Part shown: in pieces, positions 10,016 to 17,359 of the stretch
Layout of the letters: each line of letters starts with the position of its first letter
How positions within the stretch are numbered: the stretch's first letter is position 1
Assembly (NCBI RefSeq): GCF_904849725.1
Contig: NC_058518.1
Span: 11,924,147-11,988,146 of the forward strand
DNA: 64,000 bases
Reading direction: 5' to 3'
Source: Hordeum vulgare subsp. vulgare
Taxonomy: Eukaryota > Streptophyta > Magnoliopsida > Poales > Poaceae
Notes under the pieces: generated by a model
The model's database searches: none
Told to the model about the DNA's origin: nothing
What the model saw: only the letters and a program-made list of their open reading frames with translations
Made by a program: the position numbers and the translations under genes

Positions 10016-10482
10016 TTGTCATCCTGTTGCGACCTTATGAGACGACAGAATTACCATCATTTAGGGTGTGTGCTTGAGCTTTCTGACTCGCCCCATCCTG
10101 TCGCGACCTTATGAGTCGACGAAACCATCATTTAGGGTGCGCGCTTGAGCTTTCTGACTCGCCCCATCCTGTCGTGACCTTATGAGCCGACGAAACCATC
10201 ATTTAGGGTGCACGCTTGAGCTTTCTGACTCGCCCCATCCTGTCGCGACCTTATGAGCCGACGAAACCATCATATAGGGTGTGTGCTTGAGCTTTCTGAC
10301 TCGCCCCATCCTGTCGCGACCTTATGAGCCGACGAAACCATCATTTAGGGTGCGCGCTTGAGCTTTCTGACTCGCCCCATCCTGTCGCGACCTTATGAGC
10401 CGACGAAACCATCATCTAGGGTGGCGCTTGAGTTTTCTGACTCGCCCCATCCTGTCGCGACCTTATGAGCCGACGAAATTTC
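10016..10482. repeat. 71-bp tandem array behind pol (about 6.5 units)
   Basis: CCCCATCCTGTCG recurs at 10092, 10162, 10233, 10304, 10375 and 10445, giving steps of 70-71 bp. Each unit reads roughly CATCCTGTCGCGACCTTATG, AGCCGACGAAACCATCATTT, AGGGTGCGCGCTTGAGCTTT, CTGACTCGCC. It lies between the convergent ends of pol and the antisense gene, a position where internal tandem repeats are common in Tat-type elements. Function unknown. The second copy (52287-52683) has a rearranged version. Confidence 0.9.
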
Positions 10483-10776
10483 TATTTTTTATTTTTCTTC
10501 TTGGCATTGCCACAAGGTTTCCAAGCCTTTTTCCTGATTCATCTTGAAAATATTTGTTAGATTTTACATATGTTTTTTCAAGCTTAAAACAGGTTGATGA
10601 TCAAAATCAATTCATCCATGGCGGATTAAGCATTATAAAGAATTTTCAAACGGCAGATCCAGTATTTCAAATCGCCTTAAGGGCGACATAAGGATTCTTT
10701 TCGAAAATGTCACAAAGGCAGTACCGATTCCTAAAGGAGACCTATTACATGGCTCTTAGGGCCAAATCAATGAAGT
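10483..10776. other. Non-coding 3' spacer between the 71-bp array and the antisense gene
   Basis: AT-rich sequence with T-rich runs (10483-10500) and no credible ORF. It holds the 3' flank of the minus-strand gene, which ends at 10777, so polyadenylation signals for both convergent transcripts may lie here. None could be assigned with confidence. Confidence 0.4.
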
Positions 10777-11739
10777 TTATTCTGCTGGCGCCCTTGGATC
10801 GTTTTGCTGCGAGCTTTGGCGGACTTCAATTTGCAAGTCGCCCAGTACCCAGTTGCACTTGGCCAGAGCCGCGAAGTCGTCCTCATCAGTCAGGATTGAT
10901 GAAAGATCTGTGTCCAAGTCAAAAGAGTTCTTCGGTCGCCGTGGAGTTAAGCTAGTCGTCACAAAGGTTGGCGGGTTGACCTTCTTGTTTTTGCTATCAT
11001 AAGCAGCCTGATACTTTGATAAGTCCAGACTTGCAGCAAGTTGAGTTGCCGCCAGCCGGGAGTCCTTGACGACACGTTGATAGTCCTCTTCGACGAATTC
11101 TGACCCGTCGTCTTTGAGTTGAGGAAAGCCCGCTGCTACTTCTTCCGGGTTGATCTCTAGAGCATACGCTAAGCAGCGACTTAATGTAGTCAGCACTCCC
11201 TTCCGGGCGGCTGACCATGTCAACTCGCCAATTTGGGGAGGAAGCGTGGATAGGCATCCAAGCATCTTCTTTATGGAGGTTATAGGCTCCTTGGTGCCCA
11301 TCACTGCTTTAACAATTAGTACACTACCGGTATACAGCTGCTTTGTCAGCGTGTAAATCGCCGTCAGCATCAGCACGCAATCATCCTGAAGATTTGCGGC
11401 TCTTGGACCTGTGCAAGGGGGAATGATAATCAGCGACTCAGGATAAGAGTTATTGGTTTGAACAAATATCAAAGTTTTGAGTATTTTACCAAAGACGGCT
11501 TGCGCCATGTTTGAGATATGACGTTTCAAGCCAGATAGTTCTTGTTGCACAGTAGCCAGCCTGGTTTCAGCCTTCTCTGCTCTTTTTGTTGCAGCACCTT
11601 GGTCAGCTTGAGCCCTTTTTAAATCGGCTTTGAGTTTTTCCATCTCAGCTAGGACTAATTGATACTTCTCCCCCGACTTAGTTCGGGCATCTTGCTGATC
11701 AGATAAGTTTTTCTTTAAATCGCCAAGCGCCGATTCAGT
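10777..11739 (-). pseudogene. Antisense gene, last exon (coiled coil and C-terminal domain)
   Basis: Open for about 320 codons from the likely acceptor CTTATTCAG/ACTGAATCG (11740/11739), in phase with the preceding exon, to the stop at 10777-10779. It begins with a strong heptad pattern rich in Glu, Lys and Gln (LGDLKKNLSDQQ, KYQLVLAEMEKLKADLKRAQ, AEKAETRLATVQQELSGLK), predicted coiled coil. An ordinary helical domain follows (IYTLTKQLYTGSVLIVKAV, ISTLPP-like CLSTLPPQIGELTW), then a short polar tail. Similar coiled-coil tails accompany PF04195-like domains in grass retroelements. Alternative start: the frame is open back to 11781 before an in-frame TGA. Confidence 0.65.
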
Positions 11740-11859
11740 CTGAATAAGAGTTTCCTCTTGAAAGTACATGATAAGGGGCAAGTCTCAGAACTATTGCAAG
11801 CAATATCCCTGACACTTGGGGGCTAATGTATAAATTTTTTCAGATAAAATTATACAACA

Positions 11860-12285
11860 TCAAGACCCGGCTCATCTTTTTACTGATGACCCGGCCCTTG
11901 GGGGTTACTCGTCAAAAATTCTTCTAAGTGATCAAGACCCGGCTCATATTTTTACTGATGACCTGACCCTTGGGGGTTACTGGTCAAAAATTCTTCTAAG
12001 TGATCAAGACCAGGCTCATCTTTTTACTGATGACCCGGCCCTTGGGGGTTTCTGGTCAAAATGTTTTCTAAGTGATCAAGACCCGGCTCATCTTTTTACT
12101 AATGACCCGGCCCTTGGGGGTTACTGGTCGAAAGTTTTTTCTAAATAATCAAAGTCCTGGATCATCTTCTTACTGATGACCCGACCCTTGGGGGTTACTG
12201 GTTGAAAGCTTTTCTAAGTAATCAAGACCCGACTCATCTTTTTACTGATGACCCGACCCTTGGGGGTTAATGGGGATAATATAAT
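11860..12285. repeat. 72-bp tandem array in the last intron of the antisense gene (about 6 units)
   Basis: ACTGATGAC (or ACTAATGAC) recurs at 11882, 11954, 12026, 12098, 12172 and 12244, giving steps of 72-74 bp. Units read TGATCAAGACCCGGCTCATC, TTTTTACTGATGACCCGGCC, CTTGGGGGTTACTGGTCAAA, then a T-rich spacer. It is not the 71-bp unit of 10016-10482, although both hold a GACC/GGCTCAT-type core. It lies wholly inside the intron between exons 6 and 7. Confidence 0.88.
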
Positions 12286-12301
12286 ATATAACAAAGCTTA
12301 C

Positions 12302-12725
12302 CTCATGTTTATTTTTTAGCATCCGGAGCAGGCTTTTCTCCATCTCATAACTCGCCTCCAGGCGACTTGCAAAACCAGAGCAGAGTTCTTTGAATTCCAG
12401 ATGTTCATATTCAGAAAGCTTAGCCTTGGAGAGTCCAAATTCAGGAATGGTTTTAGAGGATGATGGCGCATGCTTTGACAAAACCGTTGTGTCCGGTTTA
12501 GAGAAGCTGGTGCCAGTGATAATTATAGCATCCGGGTCTTCTGCTGTTGTCAATGGACTTGGCGGCTTAGGGGCATCCGTTGTGTCCTTGGGCGAGCTAG
12601 GAAGATCCATTTGATCCTCAGGCTCGTCTTGATCCGGGTCATCTTGGATTGGCGCTGACTCCTTGATGGGCTCTGAAATTATGATAGGAGTTGACCCGCT
12701 GGTTTTCCTCTTCTTCGCCTGTGCC
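12302..12725 (-). pseudogene. Antisense gene, exon 6 (acidic/Pro-rich linker and helix)
   Basis: Acceptor CCCCTTTTTTAG/GGCAC (12726/12725) and donor AACATGAG/GTAAGC (12302/12301) are visible on the minus strand. The acceptor phase fits the donor of exon 5. The product starts AKKRKTSGS (basic, nuclear-signal-like), continues acidic and Pro/Ser-rich (QDDPDQDEPEDQMDLPSSP, APKPPSPLTTAEDPDAI) and ends in a helical stretch (KLSEYEHLEFKELCSGF, SYEMEKSLLRMLKNKHE) that leads into the coiled coil of exon 7. Confidence 0.65.
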
Positions 12726-12805
12726 CTAAAAAAGGGGAACGGCGCATTAAGGAACTGGTAATTTATTATCCTCATATTCAAAGTAAAATTATCAAAGGAC
12801 TTACC

Positions 12806-13414
12806 CAGGGACTCGAATCATTGGCGGAAGTAGGGATGGCAATTTTATCCATGGATCTGGATACCCATGGATACCCGACCCAGTTGGGCAAGGGTATAGA
12901 GCACATTTCTGCCCATGGATCCGTGGATATGGATACCCGAGAACAACCGAGTTGGACATAGTTTTAATTTTTGCTCCATGGATATCTAGTGGACACCCAT
13001 ATGTCAAATGGACTCCTATTGTAGTGATATTAAACAAAGAAAATGTTCAACCCCAAGTCACTCGCAGTGAGAGAAGGTCAAAGTGTGATCCATGTTCCCT
13101 AATCCCCCACAACTCCATTAACATAATTATTAAACCTAATATTAGTTAACGAATGAGGATGAGTTAATTTGATCTTTGGGAGGGCTTCATGTTTAATTTT
13201 CTATGCCCATGGAGGTCCATGGATATCTGGATATCCAATGGGTTTGGGCATGGACACAATTTGTGCCTATGGATACTTTGGTGGATGGACAGAGGGTAGG
13301 AATATGGGTCATGGGTTGGATTTGGACCAGCTCCACCCGCTCCAAACCCGACCCATTGCCATCCCTAGGCGGAAGTGTCGACATTACTGAGTCGCCAGAT
13401 GTAGGAGGAGAATT
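12806..13414 (-). pseudogene. Antisense gene, exon 5, split by a MITE
   Basis: Without the insertion this is a short exon: acceptor AATTCTTGCAG/AATTCTCC (13415/13414), donor CCCTGG/GTAAGTCC (12806/12805). The two coding pieces, NSPPTSGDSVMSTLPP on the right and PMIRVPG on the left, flank a 536-bp MITE plus its 8-bp target duplication. The insertion adds stops and breaks the exon. Its phases fit exon 4 (phase 0) and exon 6. Confidence 0.6.
12832..13367. mobile_element. hAT-type MITE (536 bp) with perfect TIR and 8-bp TSD
   Basis: Starts TAGGGATGGCAA (12832-12843) and ends with its exact inverse TTGCCATCCCTA (13356-13367). GGCGGAAG stands directly outside on both sides (12824-12831 and 13368-13375). 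An 8-bp duplication and a TAGGGATGGCAA-type end are hAT hallmarks. The inside has no transposase frame. It is unusually rich in CCATGGAT-type words (CATGGATACCC, ATGGATATCTGGATATCC), and both ends carry complementary ATGGATA motifs that can fold back. It depends on an outside transposase and landed in exon 5 of the antisense gene. Confidence 0.92.
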
Positions 13415-13497
13415 CTGCAAGAATTATACGTCAAAGATATAGGCGGGTTACAGATGTGATCCTAAAGAAACATGAAGAAGTGTTGTTCATAGGGTAC

Positions 13498-13743
13498 CTC
13501 ATTTGGTTTCCTCTTGTTCTTTGCTGGTAAGCCGGACACCAGATCACCGGAATGACTTCGGGTCTTTCGATTTGAAGTATGTTGTGCTTTCTTCAGTAGA
13601 AAATTAGGGTCCAAACAAGCATTTGGATGTGAGAAGGGAACTTTCCCACAAATTCGCCTGGCCGGCTTAGGTGGAGAAAGAGATGAATCGGAGGAAACAT
13701 AAATTACCGCTACAGAATCCTCCTGGCTTTCGTTGTCTTCATT
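13498..13743 (-). pseudogene. Antisense gene, exon 4
   Basis: An open minus-strand segment of 82 codons between acceptor CTCTTGAATAG/AATGAAG (13744/13743) and donor CCAAATGAG/GTACCC (13498/13497), phase 0 at both ends. Product: NEDNESQEDSVAVIYVSSD, then a Ser/Pro-rich stretch, then RRICGKVPFSHPNACLD, NFLLKKAQHTSNRKTRS and a basic end KNKRKPNE. It has no ATG, so it is only visible as an exon. Continuous coding and matched phases support the gene model. I do not recognise a named domain. Confidence 0.6.
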
Positions 13744-13820
13744 CTATTCAAGAGAGGCAGAGACATAAATACAAAGTTAACAGTAGCGGATGGCGAGTGA
13801 AAAGAGGATAGGTATTTACC

Positions 13821-13981
13821 TCTGAAGGTGCGTCGCTGACTTGAGATTCATCGGCTTCGGCTGGCTCGGCCACAGCAGCTTCGCCCTTGCCCTTGGTTTT
13901 CTTTGGGGGCGGCTTAGCTTGCTTCATGGCTGGCCTTTTGGGTTTCTTGGACCAAAATTTCTCACTTTTTTGGAATGGCAT
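13821..13981 (-). pseudogene. Antisense gene, exon 3 (Lys/Pro-rich, 5' limit uncertain)
   Basis: Donor CTTCAGAG/GTAAATACC (13821/13820) is clear and joins exon 4 in phase 0. The product is basic then acidic (KKPKRPAMKQAKPPPKKTKG, EAAVAEPAEADESQVSDAP), typical low-complexity linker. The left end on the minus strand is unclear: no AG in the right phase lies just upstream of the PFQKSEKFW segment, so the acceptor is mutated or further in (candidate TGGTCCAAG). Confidence 0.5.
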
Positions 13982-14051
13982 ATGTTATAAAAGTCCACAA
14001 TTCGAATGAAACATAAGAAATAAAGACAAAGGGCGGGTTAAAATTGCTTAC

Positions 14052-14981
14052 CTTGGGCGCCGGATTAATTTTGCAGAAGGGTTTGAGGCCGATTTGGCCG
14101 CATTTTCCCGCAGGCTCGCTGGTCAGCTTCTTGATGATGGTGAAAATATCCTTTTCCGTTAAAGCCGTATGGAAATAACATTGAGGATGATCTAAAGTGC
14201 CATCAAACTCGCACATTAGCCCGTCCCGGCGACTCAAAGGAAGGATGCGCCATTCGACCCCGCAGCGGATCAAGTCGACCCCAGTAAGGCCGTTGTTTGT
14301 CAAAGATCTTAACTCGGACTATACTGGGATAAAATCTGATTCATGCTCTTCGGTGAGCTTGTCGAGAAGCTTGAAATTCGTTGGAAGGCGGTCTTTCCTA
14401 TAGCCCAGAAGCTTGTTTTCGCCCGCGGGCGAGGTCTCTTGACAGTAGAACCAAGACTCGCCCGAGCCTTTGGTATGGCTTGGCATGGCGAGTGAGGGAA
14501 ACGGGCTATCCCTGCGGCGCTGAACATTTACACCGCGAAGTTCCAGGCTGGGACCATTGTGAAATTCCGTTTGGCGATTCAAGTGGAAAAAGTACCAGAA
14601 TAAGGGAACTGAGGGTTCCATCCGCAGATAAGCCTCACAGAACACTTGGAACTGACATAGGTTACTTATCGAATTAGGTCCCAGATCCTGGAGGCGGACG
14701 TTCATGAAGGCCATGGCGTCTCTAAGGAACTTTGATCCGGGCGGTTTAAAACCTCGCTCAAGGTGTTCGACGAAAATGACTATCTCCGCTTCTTTGGGGT
14801 TGGGGAGATCCTCTCCGAACCCGGTACGCCAACCGATAACATCCTGAGGGTCCAAATTGCCCGTTTTCACATAATCTGCTAGTATGGTATCGTCGACTTT
14901 GGTAGGGAGCCAGTCACTTTTGAAGACGGTGCCCATGCTACAAAGGAGTAAAAGTACGGGTGAATTTACACGCTTGAACAT
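14052..14981 (-). pseudogene. Antisense gene, main N-terminal exon (PF04195-like domain) with nonsense codon
   Basis: ATG at 14979-14981 follows the acceptor-like CTTACGGTAG, and the donor is GCGCCCAAG/GTAAGC (14052/14051). The frame is open for 220 codons, then meets one TAG at 14319-14321 and continues in the same frame to the donor (SELRSLTNNGLTGVDL, GVEWRILPLSRR, SEPAGKCGQIGLKPFCK). So it is one exon of about 310 codons with a single nonsense mutation. Landmarks: EHLERGFKPPGSKFLRDAM, GPNSISNLCQFQVFCEAYL, PSVPLFWYFFHLNRQTEF, GPSLELRGV, ESWFYCQETSPAGENKLLGY. These are typical of the PF04195 'putative gypsy type transposon' region. Function unknown. Confidence 0.78.
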
Positions 14982-15479
14982 CTACCGTAAGAGGTGAAAT
15001 AAGTTCATTTGACTCGCCAAGTAATTTGTTCATGGACTGAGGAAAAATCTTGACCCGCCATATAAAGATTTGGGTCGGGTTGGTATGGCGACTTACGAAG
15101 TTTGGCTACTCACGAGAGTTGTGTCTTAAAAACATCGGAGACATTTGTTCAAAATGGTGAAGTGGGAAGACTACAAACAGCTTTTACGCGATGAGCGGTA
15201 AATTATGGATCTACTGGACAGCCAAAAATACATGAGTAAAATGACTGGATACGGCAACTAACTACCAGGATATGATGATGTTGCTCGTTTGATGAAATAT
15301 TGCTCTAAGCACGCAAATCAAGGGCGGATAAGTGAAGGTATCTAGAGGCATTATCTACCTCGTCATTATCAATACTAATTGATCAAGGATAGGTGACAGA
15401 TACTCGTGAAGGCATCAAGAACATGACAATGATGAAACTTCGAAAAGGGATGGGGATCTTCTCTTAAATAAGCGGTGAC
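14982..15479 (-). other. Non-coding region upstream of the main antisense exon (intron or leader)
   Basis: About 500 bases with no supported ORF between the short ORF at 15480-15686 and the main exon. It matches 3627-4123 with scattered changes. If the gene starts at the promoter near 15830, this is a leader intron. Confidence 0.4.
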
Positions 15480-15686
15480 CTAACCTGATGGGTTCGGCCG
15501 GAAGTGGTCGACGGCGACGAAGGCTTTGGGGGAGCACGAAAGTTTCGGTCGGGCGCGGAGACCTCCGGCGGCGACGAAGTGCCTGGCAATGGCGAGGTGG
15601 TCGACGGCGGTGAAATGGTCGATGACGGCGAGCAGCTCGGCCGCGGTAAGGTGCTTGACGGAGACAAGATCTGTGCGCGGCGCCAT
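15480..15686 (-). CDS. Short conserved minus-strand ORF, candidate leader exon/uORF
   Basis: 68 codons starting MAPRTDLVSVKHL, with AAELLAVIDHF and HLAIARHFVAA. It differs at three residues from the counterpart at 4124-4330. It lies about 150 bases downstream (minus strand) of a TATA-like TTAAATAGG. A donor-like CAG/GTTAGG (15485/15484) sits just before its stop, but joining it to the acceptor at 14982 is out of phase. It is therefore a short upstream protein or a leader. The frame is also open upstream (to 15905) without a natural ATG context. Confidence 0.35.
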   Translation of the reverse strand: MAPRTDLVSVKHLTAAELLAVIDHFTAVDHLAIARHFVAAGGLRARPKLSCSPKAFVAVDHFRPNPSG

Positions 15687-15829
15687 AGCTCTCGGGCGAC
15701 GACAGGAGCTGCGGTCGGCGGCGGAGCTCTTGGAAGGCGATAAGGTTTCCTCACCACGATAAGGGGGAGGAGATTGACGAGAGTGGTCGGTGGAATGCGC
15801 CAGTCCTGTCCCCTCCCACCTATTTAACA

Positions 15830-15839
15830 GGGCGGGCGC
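15830..15839 (-). promoter_or_regulatory. Candidate TATA box of the antisense gene
   Basis: Minus-strand TTAAATAGG between GC-rich blocks, conserved with 4474-4483 and placed suitably for the minus-strand gene. It would drive transcription away from the 3' LTR, opposite to the element's own RNA. Confidence 0.35.
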
Positions 15840-16130
15840 TGGAATCGAGGCGCCGTGAGCGGGAACCGCCGAAGGATAAAAAGATTCGCTATAATGGCGC
15901 CCCAAAATTTTTGGGATAACAATACCAAAAGATCCGTTAGGATTACGTCAGTCTGCCCGGAATTCAAGGGACAAGAAGATGCCAACGAGAAATGGTTTGG
16001 CGATTTAAAGATCTTCCACGACAGATGGCGGGTTAAAGTTTCTGATGTATAAAGAAGGAGAAAGGGTGAATCGCCTTTAGCTAAGCAAGAATATTGGCGT
16101 GTAGAGAATTCAAGTCAATCTAGGGCCTAA

Positions 16131-16619
16131 TGTTGGGGATATTACTTGTTAATAACCCGCCCTAGTTGGGCCGGGTCACCGAATCAGGCGATTCATCTGA
16201 GCGTGGTTCGGGCCTTGGCCTGGCGAGGCCAAAAGTTGTGTGGCGGTTTACAGTTTCTGGAATGTCTCCAAGCCTTGGAAGATGGCGACTTGGAGATCGT
16301 GGAGGTCACGGTTTGTAGAGAGGAAAGTACCCTTGTAAACCCTAGGGATTCGACCTATATATAAAGGCGAGTCCCAGGGAAGCACATGACAGGTTAGAAA
16401 TCATCGAGTGCTAGGTTTGGCGAGTTACGCCCTCCTTGTAATCGAAGCTACATCAATACAACTCAAAGTAGGACGTAGGCCTTTACCTCCTCACGCGGGG
16501 CCGAACCTGGGTAAATCGTCGTGTCTCTCCCGTTCAACCCCTTTGAGTCGCTACCAAGGTGCGATGGCTCCAGTACTAAGTCCTTTCACGAGGACATCTG
16601 CCGTGACAAAACCACGACA
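16131..16619 (+). repeat. 3' LTR of the Tat-type element (489 bp)
   Basis: TGTTGGGGATATTAC ... CCACGACA, same length as 4775-5263 with 20 substitutions and no indels by eye. TATA box at 16358-16364. Satellite begins directly after it (GGACCCAAAATCAG). Confidence 0.87.
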
Positions 16620-17359
16620 GGACCCAAAATCAGAACTGGTCCGAATAGATCAAAACTACGAGTTTTCACGAGTTCCAGATAACCGGACCCCAGGGTTGCC
16701 AAAATGTTCGGATCGCAGCGGGACCCGAAATCAGTGACTAATACCATAGAAAAGTGGTGGTAATAGGCCAAAACTGCGAGTTTTGACGAGTTCTCCGTAA
16801 CCGAACCCCGTGGTTCCCGAAACGTTCGGATCACAGGAGGACCCAAAATGAATGACTATTAGCATACAAAAGTGGCCAGAATAGGCTAAAACTGCGTGTT
16901 TTGACGAGTTCCACGTAACCGGACCTCGAATCGTTCGGATCGCCGCGGGACCGAAAATCAGTGAGTAGTGGCATACAAAACTGCCCACAATAGGCCAAAA
17001 CTGCGATTTTTGACAAGTTCCCCGTAATTGGACCACAGGGTGCCCGAAACATTCGGCTTGCATTGGGACCCAAAATCAGTGACTAATAGCATACAAAACT
17101 GCCCGGAATAGGCCAAAACTGTGAGTTTTCACGAGTTCCACGTAAACGTACCCCGGGGTTCGTGAAACGTTCGGATCGCACCGGGACCCAAAATCACAGA
17201 GTAATAGCAAACAAAATTGGCCACCGTAGGACAAAACTGTGATTTTTGACGAGTTCCCCGTAACCAGACCACGGGGTTCCGAAACGTTTGGATCGAAGCG
17301 GGACCCAAAATCAGTGACTAATAGCATACAAAACTGGTCGGAATAGGCAAAAACTGTGA

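Larger units (their letters stand above)
10777..14981 (-). pseudogene. Spliced antisense gene of the Tat element (PF04195-like, coiled-coil C-terminus)
   Basis: A minus-strand gene inside the retroelement, behind and opposite to pol. Six coding exons can be traced from the ATG at 14981 to the TAA at 10777. Four introns (2-3 donor, 3-4, 4-5, 5-6, 6-7) have GT donors, and most have AG acceptors whose phases agree. The N-terminal exon is the plant 'putative gypsy type transposon' domain (PF04195-like; landmarks EHLERGFKPPGSKF, FCEAYLRMEPSVPLFWYFF, NRQTEFHNGPSLEL). The middle is low-complexity and basic, and the end is a long coiled coil. Members are widespread in grass Tat elements; their role is unknown. 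Damage: an in-frame TAG at 14319-14321 and a MITE in exon 5. Confidence 0.72.
4775..16619 (+). mobile_element. Ty3/gypsy LTR retrotransposon, Tat lineage, decayed, with antisense gene
   Basis: An 11,845-bp element: LTR, tRNA-Lys primer site, gag remnant, PR-RT-RNaseH-aRNH-IN on the plus strand, a 71-bp tandem array, a large minus-strand spliced gene, LTR. Pol order with integrase last is typical of Ty3/gypsy. The second, archaeal-type RNase H and an antisense extra gene behind pol are hallmarks of the Tat clade. Plus-strand coding is ruined by at least eight in-frame stops, a gag deletion, an RNase H deletion and one frameshift, so it is non-autonomous. The 3' LTR abuts satellite at 16620. 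No target duplication can be checked because the left side is fused to another element's fragment. Confidence 0.85.

Noticed and set aside
10016..10482. CRISPR-like array (regular repeats)
   Set aside because: Units are contiguous 71-bp tandem copies without unique spacers, in a plant retroelement.
12952..13442. Small ORFs within and beside the MITE
   Set aside because: Low-complexity readings of ATGGAT-rich foldback DNA; no transposase similarity.
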